64,000 nt of DNA from Anseranas semipalmata (Eukaryota; Chordata; Aves; Anseriformes; Anseranatidae), in NCBI GenBank assembly GCA_013399115.1, contig VXAA01005193.1, positions 557,495 to 621,494 of the forward strand. The letters run 5' to 3'. How positions within the stretch are numbered: position 1 is the stretch's first letter; each line of letters begins with the position of its first letter. Positions 36,226 through 48,305 of this stretch are shown here, in pieces. The notes beneath the pieces were generated by a model. That model searched no databases and had not been told where the DNA came from. It saw only the letters and a program-made list of their open reading frames with translations. Both the position numbers and the translations under genes were made by a program.

Positions 36226-38670
36226 ATATTTTGAGAAGTCTGCTCTGTGGAAATCTTGCTAGTTTTATGTAGAAGCCCCTCACATAGATTTAAAGACCAG
36301 TGCTAGGTACATAGATTTTGTTACTATTGGCACAAATAATTTTTTCCCCCACAGTCCACTCAAGTTAATGGTGATGTTATTTGTATAATTTCCATTTGCT
36401 CTGATTTAGTGTTGGAGAAATAACCTACTGCCCTGGCTCAGACAGCTCGAGGGAATTAGGGGCTCCCAGGCTTTCACATTACGCCTCTGGGAGATGGCTC
36501 TCCTTGAAGGCAGAGACATCCTGCCAGGGATGCTGGTGCCTGGTGTGCTGTGTGAAGTCCCCTTTAGCAAGCTTCTAAGGGTGTCTGCATGCTCCCCAAC
36601 AGACTGGGGTGCAGAGATCTTCAGCTCATAACAACTGGGCTAACCCTGGAACTGGAAGGGGTATAGATTTGTGCCCTGCCTAGTAAATCCTGCTAAGGTT
36701 TTTTGTTTTTTGTTTTTTAAATGCCTGCGAGGCTCCCCGGTCCCAGAGATGCCTCTCTGAAAACATATGAGGAAAACTTCAGCTTCCAAAGAGACTTGCA
36801 CCAGCACTCTGTCTTGTGGGGCAAGTGGTGTGGGGTGAGCCAGGAAGGAAGAGAGAAATTTCTCAAATCGCGTGTGTCTGTGTGTGAGAGACGGTCTCAT
36901 CATCTGTTGTGTGTGCCCCAGCCAGGATGTGTCTACACCGCTCTCAAACTCCTCACAGGTTCAGAGGTGCATCCTGGCTGGTTTTGAACTTTGCCATTGG
37001 TCCAGCGCAGCACGGAGCCCAGCATGAGCTTGTTCTCGTCGGCTCCTTCAGCTGGGTCCCATTCTGACCTCCGCTCTGTGAAACCAATACTGCTAGCTGC
37101 ACCCAGCACAGCTAATTTTAAACTTGATATACATCTACGCCGTACAGTAGTCAGCGGGATGGCTGTATGGTCAGTGTGGCGAGAATACCTTCCTGTTGTC
37201 TCTCGTCGTGCTCCAGTCTCTCCATGAGAACAGACTCTGCCACGACCGGGCAGCAGCCAGGGCTCTGTTGCCGTTCATTGGGAATGCCGAGCCCTGCTGC
37301 GCGCACACAGCCTGTCTCGTGGCTTCAGTGTTGTTTCCTGCCTTACTTCCTCCCTGCTGCGTCCCGCCTCTTTGCTGTACCTGGTGTGATATGCAGCTGC
37401 AGCCTCTGGTGCACTGGGTCAGTCCTGTAAGATGCCCAGCACAGTCTGGGGCATGATAAGATGCTGTGCTTAAGCTAAGCCCTTCTTATGGTAAGAAGCT
37501 GTTCTTCTGATCCCTGGTTCTTTGATCCCAGCAGCATGAAGGTTGTCTAGGTAAGAAATCTTTCCACTTGGAAATACAGCATTTCAAAAGTGAATTACAC
37601 CAGAAAATGAAGGGCCAGATTGTCAGTCCCCAGTAAGATCCCTTTGAACACGGGCAGCGATATGGAAGCGCTCCCCACACCAGCCTCACAGCCAGCTGTA
37701 GTTCCTGTGCCATGGTTGCTTGGGTAAGCACGAGAGATGTAATAATTTGAGGAATATATTGAAGATGGTACTTGGGGGAGCTAGGGCACAATGCAATCTA
37801 GCAGTCCCAGGTTGGAAAAATGGTTTGAAAGGTGTCTGTAGACAGAGTGCCCTGAAGCTTTTCAAGCTGGAGCTGACCTCTGCTCACTCCAGGGTTAAAA
37901 GCTAGAAAGGAGATTATCTGCCTTTGATTCCCCTGCCTAAGTGTAAGCTCGTGCTCTCAGCCAGAGCCTTTAATTTCAGAACCAGATCCTATTTTGTGCA
38001 GAACAGTACCTGCAGAGACAGTAGTTTGGCTAAAATGACAAAGAGTTTCATTGCCTGTACTCGGCTATAAATGTATCATCAGCTAGAGCTAGGTTGTTTT
38101 CTAAATGTTATTTTCCTATTACGGGATTGTGAGGGCTCAGTGGGTGGAAGTGATTGTTTAAAAAATGGTTCTGATATGGGATAGCTCATTGTTTTATATG
38201 CTTTAAAAACATCAGGTTAAATGAAAACTGGCATCTGCTACCGGTGAAACAAAACCACAGACGTCTAGTTCAGATAGCAGCATCCTGTGTGTTTATGACA
38301 CGTAGCTTGCCAAGACGACGGTGCCCAGTGTGCGGTATCACATACGTGTTCGAGTGGAGGATCCTGTGAGAGCGGCAGAGCGTGTTCTGTCCTGCGGGCT
38401 GGAGGCTGCTGGCTCCTGTTCCCTACAGGACGGGTGTGCGTTGTTCGGGGCCTCCAGCTGCCTGTGGCCGTGACCGAATAAAAAGGTGCTATTGTGAAAG
38501 CAATACTTAATATTTAATGGTCTCCTAACGGCACTGGTAGTCCAGCCTTTATCATCCCTCATCCATCATCTGTTCCCATAGTGACCATTTATCGCAGTTC
38601 GGCAAGTCTCTTGGCTGAAGCTCAACCCTGCACTTATGAAACCAACTTAGTTCATTGCTTTGCACGGTCT

Positions 38671-38705
38671 TTTATTATTCTTATTATTATCATTATCATT
38701 ATTTC
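38671..38705. repeat. TTA/ATT-rich simple repeat
   Basis: TTATTATT and CATTATCATTAT units form an imperfect trinucleotide tract. Confidence 0.8.
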
Positions 38706-38931
38706 AGTAATTTACCAAATATAGATTGCTGGATTCACAAAGAGAAAATGAAAGTAAACTACCTATAGCAGAGCACGTCTGGTGCTGCTCACCGTGTCTC
38801 TGTAGTATCTCTGAAAGTCTGGTGCAGTGTTCCATGATGTCTGACAAAGTGTTGGTCACACTGAGAATAGCTGCCAATGGAAATTTCCAAACGATGCGTC
38901 ATCAGTCAAAGCCTGTTGCAGTTGGTTACTG

Positions 38932-38965
38932 TTTATTTTATTTTATTTTATTTTATTTTATTTTA
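38932..38965. repeat. (TTTTA)n microsatellite
   Basis: Six to seven near-perfect TTTTA units. Could be the remnant of a reverse-strand A-rich insertion tail, but no element is recognisable next to it. Confidence 0.95.
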
Positions 38966-40307
38966 AATATCCCAGTTCGGGTGATTCAAGTCAGTCCTTT
39001 TCCAAGTACATTGTAGCATCTGTTGCAGACCTTCTGCAAAACTTTTGTATTGTGGGAAAGATGCATACGTTGTCTTTCCCTTGGCATTTCTGGTGAATGC
39101 AGCTAGCGCTCTACCACATAGATTTCAGATGAAATTACTGACATTCATCTTGCTTTAAAATCACCAACCTGACCAGCGACTAGTCCCCACTAAAGTAGCA
39201 GTGACATAAGCCTTCCAAAATGCAGGTGCTTTTGCATTTGCCTTCTGGGACAGCAGCCACGTACACCACACGTTAAGCACAGAAGCAGTTTTTCAGTAAC
39301 CTCAGTGGAAGCTTGCACGTTGGTTTCCAGATTACTGTGCGAGATCTAAATATTGCGTGTGCCGGTAGCTTCATGTATCGGTAATGTAGAATTCCCCTCT
39401 GTCCTGTCCTGTTCCCCAGCTGCTCTCACAGGTTAGCAGTTAAGACTCATATCTAAATAGGGTTTATATTAGTGTTAGAAATAAGAAAATAAAACTCTAA
39501 AAGGAAAACCTGACAGAGAAACAGGTTTTCAGCCAAGTAGGTTCTGCCAAGAGTTTCTTTTTGCAGACAGCTTTTACTGAAGGGAAAAAAAGCAAACAGT
39601 TGAACATTTTTAAGCAATAAAATGGATTTAGAAAATTCTTTTCAGTCCCTGGATTTGTCTGTCAAGCTTGATAGGACCTGCACTATGGAAAAGAGCAAGA
39701 AGCGAGGTGGCCATGCCTCACGGAGGTGTAGGCTGATGGAGAGCCCGGCCTCCAGGGGAGAATGTGGGCAAGAAACCTGTGCTAGTTTAGGGAGCTGGAG
39801 TTTAATGTTGTGCTGAGACAAAGCAAAATACTTTGCTTCAGCTCCATGTTTTGAACATGAGGTTTCACATTGCCCCCCGCCATATGTGTATGATGAAAGA
39901 TACTGACAGAGTGCCAGCATAGTAACCCAAACCCACTGGGGCTATTTTCCTGTTTTTTTTCTCAGAACAAAGCTGCTCTCAGGGAACTCTTATTTCTGTT
40001 TGAGGATGTTATGTTCTGGCAATGAAACCTTCACGTCTTTCAGGTGCTCTGCCGTTCGTCAGTGCAAGCGCTTTGTCGCGTGTCTGGCAGCAGCTGGGGC
40101 CTGGGCCCAGCTCCCCTCAGCGTGCCCGGTGCTGCCGCCTCTCAGCCTGCCTCTGGCGAGCTCGGACCCTGCCTTACGGTCAGCCTCGTGGGTATGCTGA
40201 AGTATTAAAAGCTCTTCCGTGTTCCATCGAAGGAAGAATTAACCTCCTGGTCTGCTTTGCAGCTTTCTGAAGCCCAGTTTGTTTGTTTCCTGTTAGTGAA
40301 ATTCAAT

Positions 40308-40556
40308 CTTGGTGCCACAGCAGAGACTTGAGAAGTCTTGCAATTCTTCAGCAGAGGCTGGGAATGGAAACCCGATCTCACAAGTGTGGTCTGGAGCCTC
40401 ATTGCCAAGGTCATTTCGCCTTTCCTGAGCAGAAAGGTACTGCAGGAAGAAGAATATAAACTGCTTTCTATTTCATTTTTGAACATTTATTGGATAGAAG
40501 GGACTTTTCCCCCCTCATCTTTAGTATTAGGTCTATAGCAGTCCTGTAAAAGGGCT
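40308..40556 (-). mobile_element. MIR-like repeat with shared extension, copy A
   Basis: The block TTCAGCAGAGGCTGGGAATG followed by GAAACCCGATCTCAC resembles the reverse complement of the MIR core (pattern GTGGCAGAGCTGGGAATAGA then ACCCAGGTCTCC). It is followed by about 150 bases that also occur at the 42.6-kb copy. An ungapped comparison of 40428-40492 with 42726-42790 gives 49 identities in 65. The shared part reaches beyond the MIR-like core, so the element is either a longer repeat family or a local duplication. Within copy A, AGCAGTCCTGTAAAAGGG at about 40.54 kb is imperfectly repeated 40 bases later. Confidence 0.6.
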
Positions 40557-40898
40557 GTTGTCACACAATTCTCCTGAAGCAGTCCTATGAAAAGGCTTTC
40601 TATTCTGTCTGCCCTGGAGAATAGTTGGGAGGTCTGTGCTGAATTAATTATATTAGAGGTTATTCTAGATCTTTCTAAGCTGTGTATGAATTTGGTTGAG
40701 CTCTGTATATCAATAAAGGCCTTGCTTCTCTGAACAGGCAGCCTTTTGAAGAATTACTGCTATAAGGAAATACACAGCAGAAATAATAGACAACAGTTAT
40801 TCTCTACAAAACCCACTTTCTCTTTGTAGGTGAAACAAAAGATAGATCATATGTGCTTTTCTCTTCCAGCTACCAGATAAACAAATGTTCTACAATCC

Positions 40899-40913
40899 TT
40901 TTTTTTTTTTTTT
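40899..40913. repeat. T run of 15
   Basis: Homopolymer. No recognisable retrocopy lies next to it on the minus strand. Confidence 0.95.
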
Positions 40914-41553
40914 CTGTACACCATTATGTTCTGGGTGGCTTGTTCCTGCTAAAAGGTTAGATCCTGGAGGAAGGGTATTGTATTTGGATGAAGTTGAACC
41001 TATGAAGACAATTGCTGATGGACCCAAAAAAGATAAATAGTGGGAAGAAAACAATTTGAAGAGTTAGCAGCCCTAGTACAATCTCTGTGTTTGATGGTAC
41101 ACATTCCCCAAATGTTCCTCTTAAACTTTAGTTGAGGAGGATTCACACTTTCCTTGCTGATGCTAAGCTCTAGTATAACAGTGTCCTCAAATATGACCAC
41201 CTTTCATCTCTGTTTTGATGAAAGGTGTTTTCTTATTCAGGTGCACAATGACCCACTCTCTGTTGCCTCAGCTAATAGTAATGTAGAAACTTTCTAGGAC
41301 AAAGGGGCTGATGGGGCCATCAGCTGATAAAAAAACACCACAGTGTGTCTGCAAGAGGAAGTGTGTAAATGAAGTCATTCTTCTGCCATGAAAAAAAAAA
41401 GTTATGCAAGAAGGTTAAAGACCTCATACATGGGAAAGGGGACGTTCTTTGGGACCAGTCTGAGAATATGGAATGAATTCACCCAAAAGATACATTTATC
41501 ACAAACTTCACCTACTTACATTCCAAAATCATGGTCTATTGCCTTAGCATGCC

Positions 41554-41570
41554 TTTTTTTTTTTTTTTTT
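41554..41570. repeat. T run of 17
   Basis: Homopolymer. It causes the poly-lysine and poly-phenylalanine ends of short open frames here. Confidence 0.95.
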
Positions 41571-42605
41571 CCACCATGCAGTGCTATGCCTAGATTCTAA
41601 AACCAGACAAAAAATTCTGTGTCTGTGTAGAGATGATACACATTCAAAGGCAAATGTATTAACCAGTGAAAATGTGCATAGAATAGGATTACTGGTAACT
41701 TTCTTGAGGGATACTGGTGGATGGTCTATAGTCCAAGAGCTGAAGATGACAGGGTGGAGGATTAATACTGACACTGGGTTCCTTCCTTGACCTCTGAAAT
41801 AGTAGAACTGAGCAGGAAGGATACTGACACACTCCAGTTGGTAGAGCAGGGCTGTTTTTTAAAGCATAGTTTGCAGTGTTAATGCTATGTAATATGACAT
41901 AGGAGGTAAAGATACTGGTTTGCTGCTTGAAGTCATTTTCCATAGCTACTTTACTTGTTTGGATCCCTTGGATGGGAGACACATGGCTTTCATGACTCCA
42001 GCGCGCGTCTCATTGCTTGAAGCAGATCAGTTCTGTGCTGAGGTGGGGAACGTGCTGCGCCTGCAGGATGGGGAGCTCGGAAACCTTTTGACTCCTTTTG
42101 TATTTTTGATAGGCCATAGAGTAGGTAACTTGCAGTTTATGCAGTCATAAATCCTTGTGCTTGTAATAAAACTACTGAAATGAAGCTTTCACAAGGTACT
42201 CTTCAGATAATCCCCGAAGAATTTGGAAGCTTTTTTTGGACTTTGGCTGTCAGACTGGTGGAGCAGGTGGTGTTGTGTGTATGCGTGTGAGATGGGGAGA
42301 GAGAAAGAGAGGGACAGAGAGTTCAGTACAATTCCAGGTATCGCCTAGTTGTAGGCAGGCTGGCGATGCTGAGAGATGGGCTTTCATCCTGATCCTCTGG
42401 CAACGTGCAGCTCATGGTCTCGGCACAAGCACAGAGGTACAGAAAGCAATGCAATTCTTTGAATAGCAGCAAAAGAAAGAGGATTGTTTTTGTCTCCACC
42501 TGAACAAGCTGTAAGACTCAATCTCTGCCTTACAATTCAGAAGGTAATGAGTTGTACGAAGTTGGGTGTGACTGTGGTACTGCCTCTTATGTACAAACAA
42601 GAAAC

Positions 42606-42850
42606 TGGGGCCACAGAGAGGGGAAGTGGCTTGCTCAAGGTGATGCAGCAGATCTTCAGCAGAGGCTGCGAGTGGGAGCAAATATGGGCTGGAGTCTTAA
42701 GGTCAGAGACGTTTGGCCTCTTTTGAACAGAAAGAAACTGCAGAAAAGAGAACATAAACTATTTCCAATTTAATTTGGAAGCATTTATTGAACCGAAGTG
42801 CATTTTTTGCCTTACCATTAATACTGCTTCTTCAGCAGTGCTTTGAAACA
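42606..42850 (-). mobile_element. MIR-like repeat with shared extension, copy B
   Basis: The + strand reads GGCCACAGAGAGGGGAAGTG, GCTTGCTCAAGGTGATGCAG and CTTCAGCAGAGGCTGCG. This is close to the reverse complement of the MIR core (GAGGCACAGAGAGGTTAAGT, GACTTGCCCAAGGTCACACA, GTGGCAGAGCTGGGA). The following extension (ACTGCAG, AACATAAACT, CATTTATTG, then TTAATACTGCTTCTTCAGCA) parallels copy A at 40.3 kb. The MIR-like part is better preserved here than in copy A. Confidence 0.75.
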
Positions 42851-44405
42851 AAATACTTCAAGACATGGAAACTCTGGAACTGATAAATATTTTGTTGCCT
42901 AGTCCCAGACTGTATCACTTTTTACTTTTTCTTGTTTTCTTTTAGTGTGAAAAGAGGCATTTAAAAGCTGTTGGTATTGATGCTTGGTTTGTACGCTGCA
43001 GAAGCAGGAGATGTTTGGAAGGTTACATCAATACTGTGTGGGACTGTGCTATTCCCAGTGCAGCTCATTCTCATGTAGAAAACTAAACTTCAAATGTGCA
43101 CAGGGTACCAACTCCTTGTTTCACTGATGACAAGGTTTTGCAGCCATAGTAATACGGCGTCATTTAGCCTGTGTGGGCGAGAGCTGGAGGCCAGAGCTAC
43201 CTCACCTGTTTTATTTCTTCTTCATGCCTCAAGGAAGCAAAATCACAGGTAAAAAGGCTGCACTTAGTGCAAAGGGCTTCCACTCAGCTCTGCGGTCATT
43301 GCTCTCCAATCCGGATTTCTGCCTCTCTTTACTCAAACAAGGCAAGATTGCAGCTGGGAAAGGATGGCTCTTAAATAAGGAGAACTTCAACAAACAATAG
43401 CAAGAGTTTCTGTCAAATGTGCTTTCTAATTGCAGAAATTAGAGCCCTCTTTCTCCTGGCATGTGTCTAGCTTTTTGGCCAGGCTGTGTCTGCTTCCTTA
43501 TTTTCATTTGACATCTGTGTTTCTTACATAACTACAGCACTTTTATTGGCTTGACTTGTACTAACTACTTTGAAAGCATGAATACAGCTGCAATTCACAC
43601 GTGCAGATGTCGGAGTACATGAGGATGTGGTGGCTCTGAACAGTTTCATCCATGTGACAGTGCAGACCTAAATTAATCTGGGTAGCCAAGGTGCTGGAGG
43701 AAGGAAGCTGGTTTTGATCTGCTCCGCTAAACTGACTCTTTGCATCTCTGCATATTAACTGCTTATCGGTTTGACTAATTTATTGGTCCTTTGTAAATTG
43801 AAGCACTTAAGTGGGAAAAAGAAACAGAGGAGCTAAGAAAAGAATGTTTTAATTGTGACATTAAAAGAAGAGATTTTCAAAATTAAAAACATATATTTTT
43901 AGTCATTTGCAATAAAACAGTTACGGTGGCAGTTAAGACACAACTTTCTGCACAATTAAGGACATATAACTGTATATTGTGTGTAGCTGTCCCCTGTTTT
44001 CAAACAATATGAATACAACCATAAATTGATATGGGTATGGGATCTTTATTGTGGAGCTGACTGTTTGCTAATACGGAGGAGGTGAAAATGCTTTGGAAGA
44101 GAGGCAGTATAGAAAATTAGAGGAGGAGGACTATCCAATTCAATTATTTTTCCCTGGGAAGGTTCTTTGCTTCTTTTTGTTTCACAAGATTATATCATCT
44201 GTATCAAAGCTTCTCCATAAGCTCCATATTTCTGCTGTGGTGTCTTTGCAAGGTATACCACCACTTTTTTGTCCATTTTTGTCAGTTTTCCTGTTACTGT
44301 TCTCACAGAATGTGTCAACTCTTCCATTATTAAATACTATACTAATAGTTTTTTCCAGTGATAGATAGTGGGAGCTGTTGCCTGGGTCCATGGTTTTAAG
44401 ATTGA

Positions 44406-44417
44406 TTTTTTTTTTTT
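44406..44417. repeat. T run of 12
   Basis: Homopolymer within the T-rich block. Confidence 0.95.
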
Positions 44418-45116
44418 ATCCTACAAAGAGCTACTACATGAGTAGCTTCCTTATGCCCATCTTAAATCTTCTGGATGGACCAAATCCCAATACACGTCTG
44501 TAAGTCCTGTTCAAGTTCTGTCTCTAGCTTTGTTATTGCTTTTGAAAACCCACCTTGAAATATTTTTGCCATCTAGTATTCCCATATTGTCCATGTGAAG
44601 GAAGACCAGACTGTTTTGCATTTCATATAGACATCTGGGGCAATATTATGTATTTTGTGAGATAACCATGAAGAAATACGCATTCTGTAAGCTAGACAGT
44701 ACTGAATCCTCATGTGCTGGTTACTTTGGGAGCAAGCATTTATCATCTGCATGATCTCATCTCAGTCTTTGCAGTTATTTCATATTTACAGTCTAGACTA
44801 AATAACTTAATAGTTTTTATGCAGTTTGTCCTTTTAAAACAGCTATGAATCATATATTTTTGACATAATCTTGATCATGGAAACTTCAGCCTCTGCATTA
44901 TACTTTCTAATGAAGCTAGCATAGTTTGTTTCTTGTCTGGGAATATTATAAATAACATAAGCAAACAGCATAAATTTATACCAAACCTCCCCCTTTCTCC
45001 TTGCTTTGCCTTTCTCCTACTCCCTGGTAAGAAATCATCTATTTACTATGGTTTCTTTCAATCAAGATATAAAAGTATTTTTATTTTCATTCTGATTAAG
45101 ATACATTTCTGAAGTC

Positions 45117-45135
45117 TTTTTTTTTTTTTTTTTTT
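45117..45135. repeat. T run of 19
   Basis: Longest homopolymer seen in the window. Confidence 0.95.
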
Positions 45136-45867
45136 AACTCTTTAGCTTCTCTCTTCTGTGACCAATTAGTAAATATAGTTTTAATTACCAGATGATATTT
45201 AATGGGTGCCAGAATCTTGGAGGATAACTCTTGTAGATACTATAATGAGAATTCTTTTGCCATTTTCTGAACCAGTCATAATTGCCCCTTAGTGCCCCAT
45301 CTGACAGTGGGTGATACATGTGTCCTGAACATGCTGTTTGAAATAGGCTGCCATCAGGTTTTCCATCCTATCCCCCTTCTTTTATGTCTTCTAGGCTGCT
45401 GTGTTTGATTCTTGGCCACTGGGATCTTTCTGAAAAATGTCTTCTTACTTTCTGGCTTGGTTTGATTGTTTTGACCAGAGCAGGGCAAGAAGATAATTTT
45501 AGAGTTTCTGAATTTTACGAGACAATTCCACCTGATTCAGCTACCCCATAGGGTTCTGATTAATGGCTTAATATTTCATTTAAGTCATTCTTCATGATAA
45601 ACAGTGAATTACTACTTAAATATTTCATTTTGTTATCCACTATGTTCAGCAAGTGTTTGCTCTTTTTTAAATGTTTCATGGACTCAAGATTAGAGTACTG
45701 TAATCTACATTTTGTGTGTTTTTTTTTGTTCAGCTCTTGCTTACAACCTTTTAAGAGTGATTTCTGTGCTTATTTCCTTTTTTATTCAGTATCTCTGAAT
45801 TTTAATGATAATAATTCAGTAACTAAATCAAACCATGGAGATAATAAGGGTTGTTCTCCCATACAAT

Positions 45868-45893
45868 TTTGTTTATTTATTTATTTATTTTTC
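45868..45893. repeat. (ATTT)n microsatellite
   Basis: About five ATTT units followed by a short T run. Confidence 0.9.
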
Positions 45894-46070
45894 CAGGATA
45901 GGCTAGAGGATTTTTATAGATAATTTTGAACATTATTTGAAAATGTCTCCCACAATAATTTCTCAAGAATATGATGCACTTCTGTTTTGAGAGTTAAACT
46001 ATTGAAGTTTCCTTCTTCATATTCTAGGTGTGCTATTTCAAATGGTTTATATTAGGAAGGACTGAAGGAC

Positions 46071-46085
46071 TTTTTTTTTTTTTTT
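46071..46085. repeat. T run of 15
   Basis: Homopolymer within the T-rich block. Confidence 0.95.
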
Positions 46086-48194
46086 ACAAAGTCTTTGGGT
46101 GCTGTTGCACCCACGTAAGTTTTATTCTCTATGATCCTCAGTAACAGAATTTTAGATTCTCTCATTTGCATGAAATAAGGAGGTGTATAAGATTCTGGAT
46201 TGTAAAGTCTGTGTTTGGTTTAAGTTTTAAAATTGCGTTTTTCTGATAAGGGATGATCAGCTAGCCTTCTGTCACCAGAGTGAAGTGTTCTTACAAGCGG
46301 GGAGCTGATCTCAGAGATTTTACAGCGTTTACCAGATATCCACTCATTCACGAGTCTCCTCTGTTCTTAATGATTTCATTGTCTTGCTGAGGTCACCTAG
46401 TACCTCCTTCATTGTATTAGAATTGGGACATTTTGAAATCTGTTTCAGACTAGCTCTTCCAGCAAAACAAACCTTCTTGATATACTTGTTCACAAGAGTT
46501 TATCTCCTAAAATGTTCTGGAGTTGTCCATAGCTTTGCTTTTTGAATATCCCATTCTTGTTCTTAAAGTATAGCATGGTTGTTTGGAGACGTATGTTTGA
46601 AATCACTCAAACTTGTAACCTCTTTGACTTCTTCCCCACCTACAGAATATTTGTTTGCCAAATAGGTAAGTTGCCTGGGATTTTCCTGGTATCGGTGTTT
46701 TTGATGCTATTTTCATGTTCTTAATGTCTGTATTGTTCTGTGGTCGTGTTGTGTTTTGATGCAACCCATGGTGAGGCAGTGCGAAGTCTTCAGGCAGCCT
46801 CTCCCTAGCTAAATAAACAAAATGGGACAAGATCAAGAAAAGCAAAACAAAATGCCAGTATATGTGGAATTAGAATTAAGTCCTGCTGTTTACCTGAGAA
46901 ATTATTGCGTTTTCTTTTGTACAGACAACAAAATTATTTTTGTGAATCATTATCTATGATGTAGTGGTGAAGCTTTGTTTAAGTAGGATTTGTGAGCACT
47001 GGCAGGAAAAAAAGGCTTCAGAAAACATAAGTGTGTATGAACAGGAAGCACTTGACTTCATTGGTATGTAGTAGTTTGGAACAAATACCTGGTTAGTCAC
47101 AATTGACAAAGACCATCAGAAGTACCCAGGAGGCTGAAATGAAAATATTTAGCATTAATCAGCAATCACTGTAGTGGTAGTCAAACACGATTCTGTCTTC
47201 AAGAGGCAGTTGAATGGATAAGTGGCAAAATCTATCCATAATTTTCTTTATTGTTCTCTGTGTTTGTTTAGGGTGGCTTATATAGACAAAGAATTTGCTT
47301 TTCATAACCAAATATGATTTTGAATGAGAAGTGCAAGCTGCTTTGTTAGGCAGTTGCGGGCTTGCTGGTCAGTTACTGTCAGATTTCTCTAGGAAGTTCG
47401 AACATGAAACACATGAAGCTTCTAGTAAAGATCAAATCTGGGTAATCGGTTTGGGTAAATCAGCAGAGTTCATTTGACTTCAGTTAAAAATCTTGCAGCC
47501 TGGATCTGATTCTCAGCAATGCCTTTGTATTCACACTTCTGAAAACTGGGAATTGCAGAATCCTACCTTATAACGATGGTAGTGTTTTTCCCTGTAAAAA
47601 TGCAAAGCAGTGGAGAGAATTAGCTCCCTGCGCTCAGTCAAATTCTGAAAATGGGAATAGCAGTAGGAGACAGCTTTTACACATATTAAAAAGTAAAATA
47701 ACTTCATTTATTTTTTATCACCTTCATTGTATGTGTGTATAGTCATGCTGAGGCACAACTATATTTAATCCTCCTGTAAGTCAGCTTCTGTCAACATAAA
47801 CTGTAGGCAAGGCCAAGGCAGTAAAACCTCGCCCAGGAGAGGAAGTGACTGCAGCATGAATTGCATCAACTCACCGCCTTTCAGGGCATGAAAGCAAGAG
47901 CAGTGCTGAGGTATTTGGGACTGGATTAGGGCCAGGGCTAGGGCAATAAAGGAGGGCATTCTTTGGTAGGTCTTTGGTCTGTGAGACAACATCCTGTCCC
48001 AGCAGAAAGGCGGGTAACACAGCAACCTCTCGCTCTCGTGAGGTGAATCGCTATGGGTGACCAAGGGCGCTGTTGACAGAAAAAAGTATGACTCAGTACT
48101 TCAGCTCCAGTACCTGGAATACCAGCAGGGAGACCCTGGAGTTGCATTACTACTGGTCCTTCATGGCAAAGACTCAAACCATCAGGAACTGGTG

Positions 48195-48305
48195 GTCTGC
48201 AGAACGGCAGAGGCTGACAGGGACCTCTGGAGGCCGCCTGGCTCAGCCCCCTGCTCAACCCTGACTGGATTTTGAAGATCTCCTAGGAGGGAGACTCCAC
48301 TCTAG
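48195..48305 (-). mobile_element. CR1 LINE 3' end, reverse orientation
   Basis: The + strand reads CAGAACGGCAGAGGCTGACA, GGGACCTCTGGAGGCCGCCT, CCCCCTGCTCAACC and GACTGGATTTTGAAGATCTC with GGAGGGAGACTCCAC. This matches the reverse complement of the bird CR1 3' region (pattern GGGACCTCTGGAGGTCATCT, CCCCCTGCTCAAAGCAGG, TTTTGAATATCTCCAAGGAT, GGAGACTCCACAAC). About 25-30 bases expected between the CTGCTCAA block and the GACTGGATTTTGA block are deleted. The copy is short and 5'-truncated. Confidence 0.88.

Larger units (their letters stand above)
36226..40307. other. Non-coding stretch with scattered GC-richer patches
   Basis: Several CpG-containing patches occur (about 37.0-37.45 and 38.28-38.48 kb) but none approaches the density of the 24.2-kb island. 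A TTTTTTG-type run lies at about 36.70-36.72 kb. Open frames are about 100 codons or less and overlap on different strands without domain patterns. Confidence 0.45.
40557..42605. other. Non-coding stretch between the two related copies
   Basis: Holds two long T runs (listed separately). No gene or further repeat family was recognised. Confidence 0.5.
42851..48194. other. Non-coding, T-rich stretch
   Basis: From about 43.9 to 46.7 kb the + strand is markedly T-rich: 52 T against 24 A in 44221-44340. Several long T runs and an ATTT microsatellite fall here. No gene, no repeat family, and open frames are all below about 110 codons. Confidence 0.5.
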
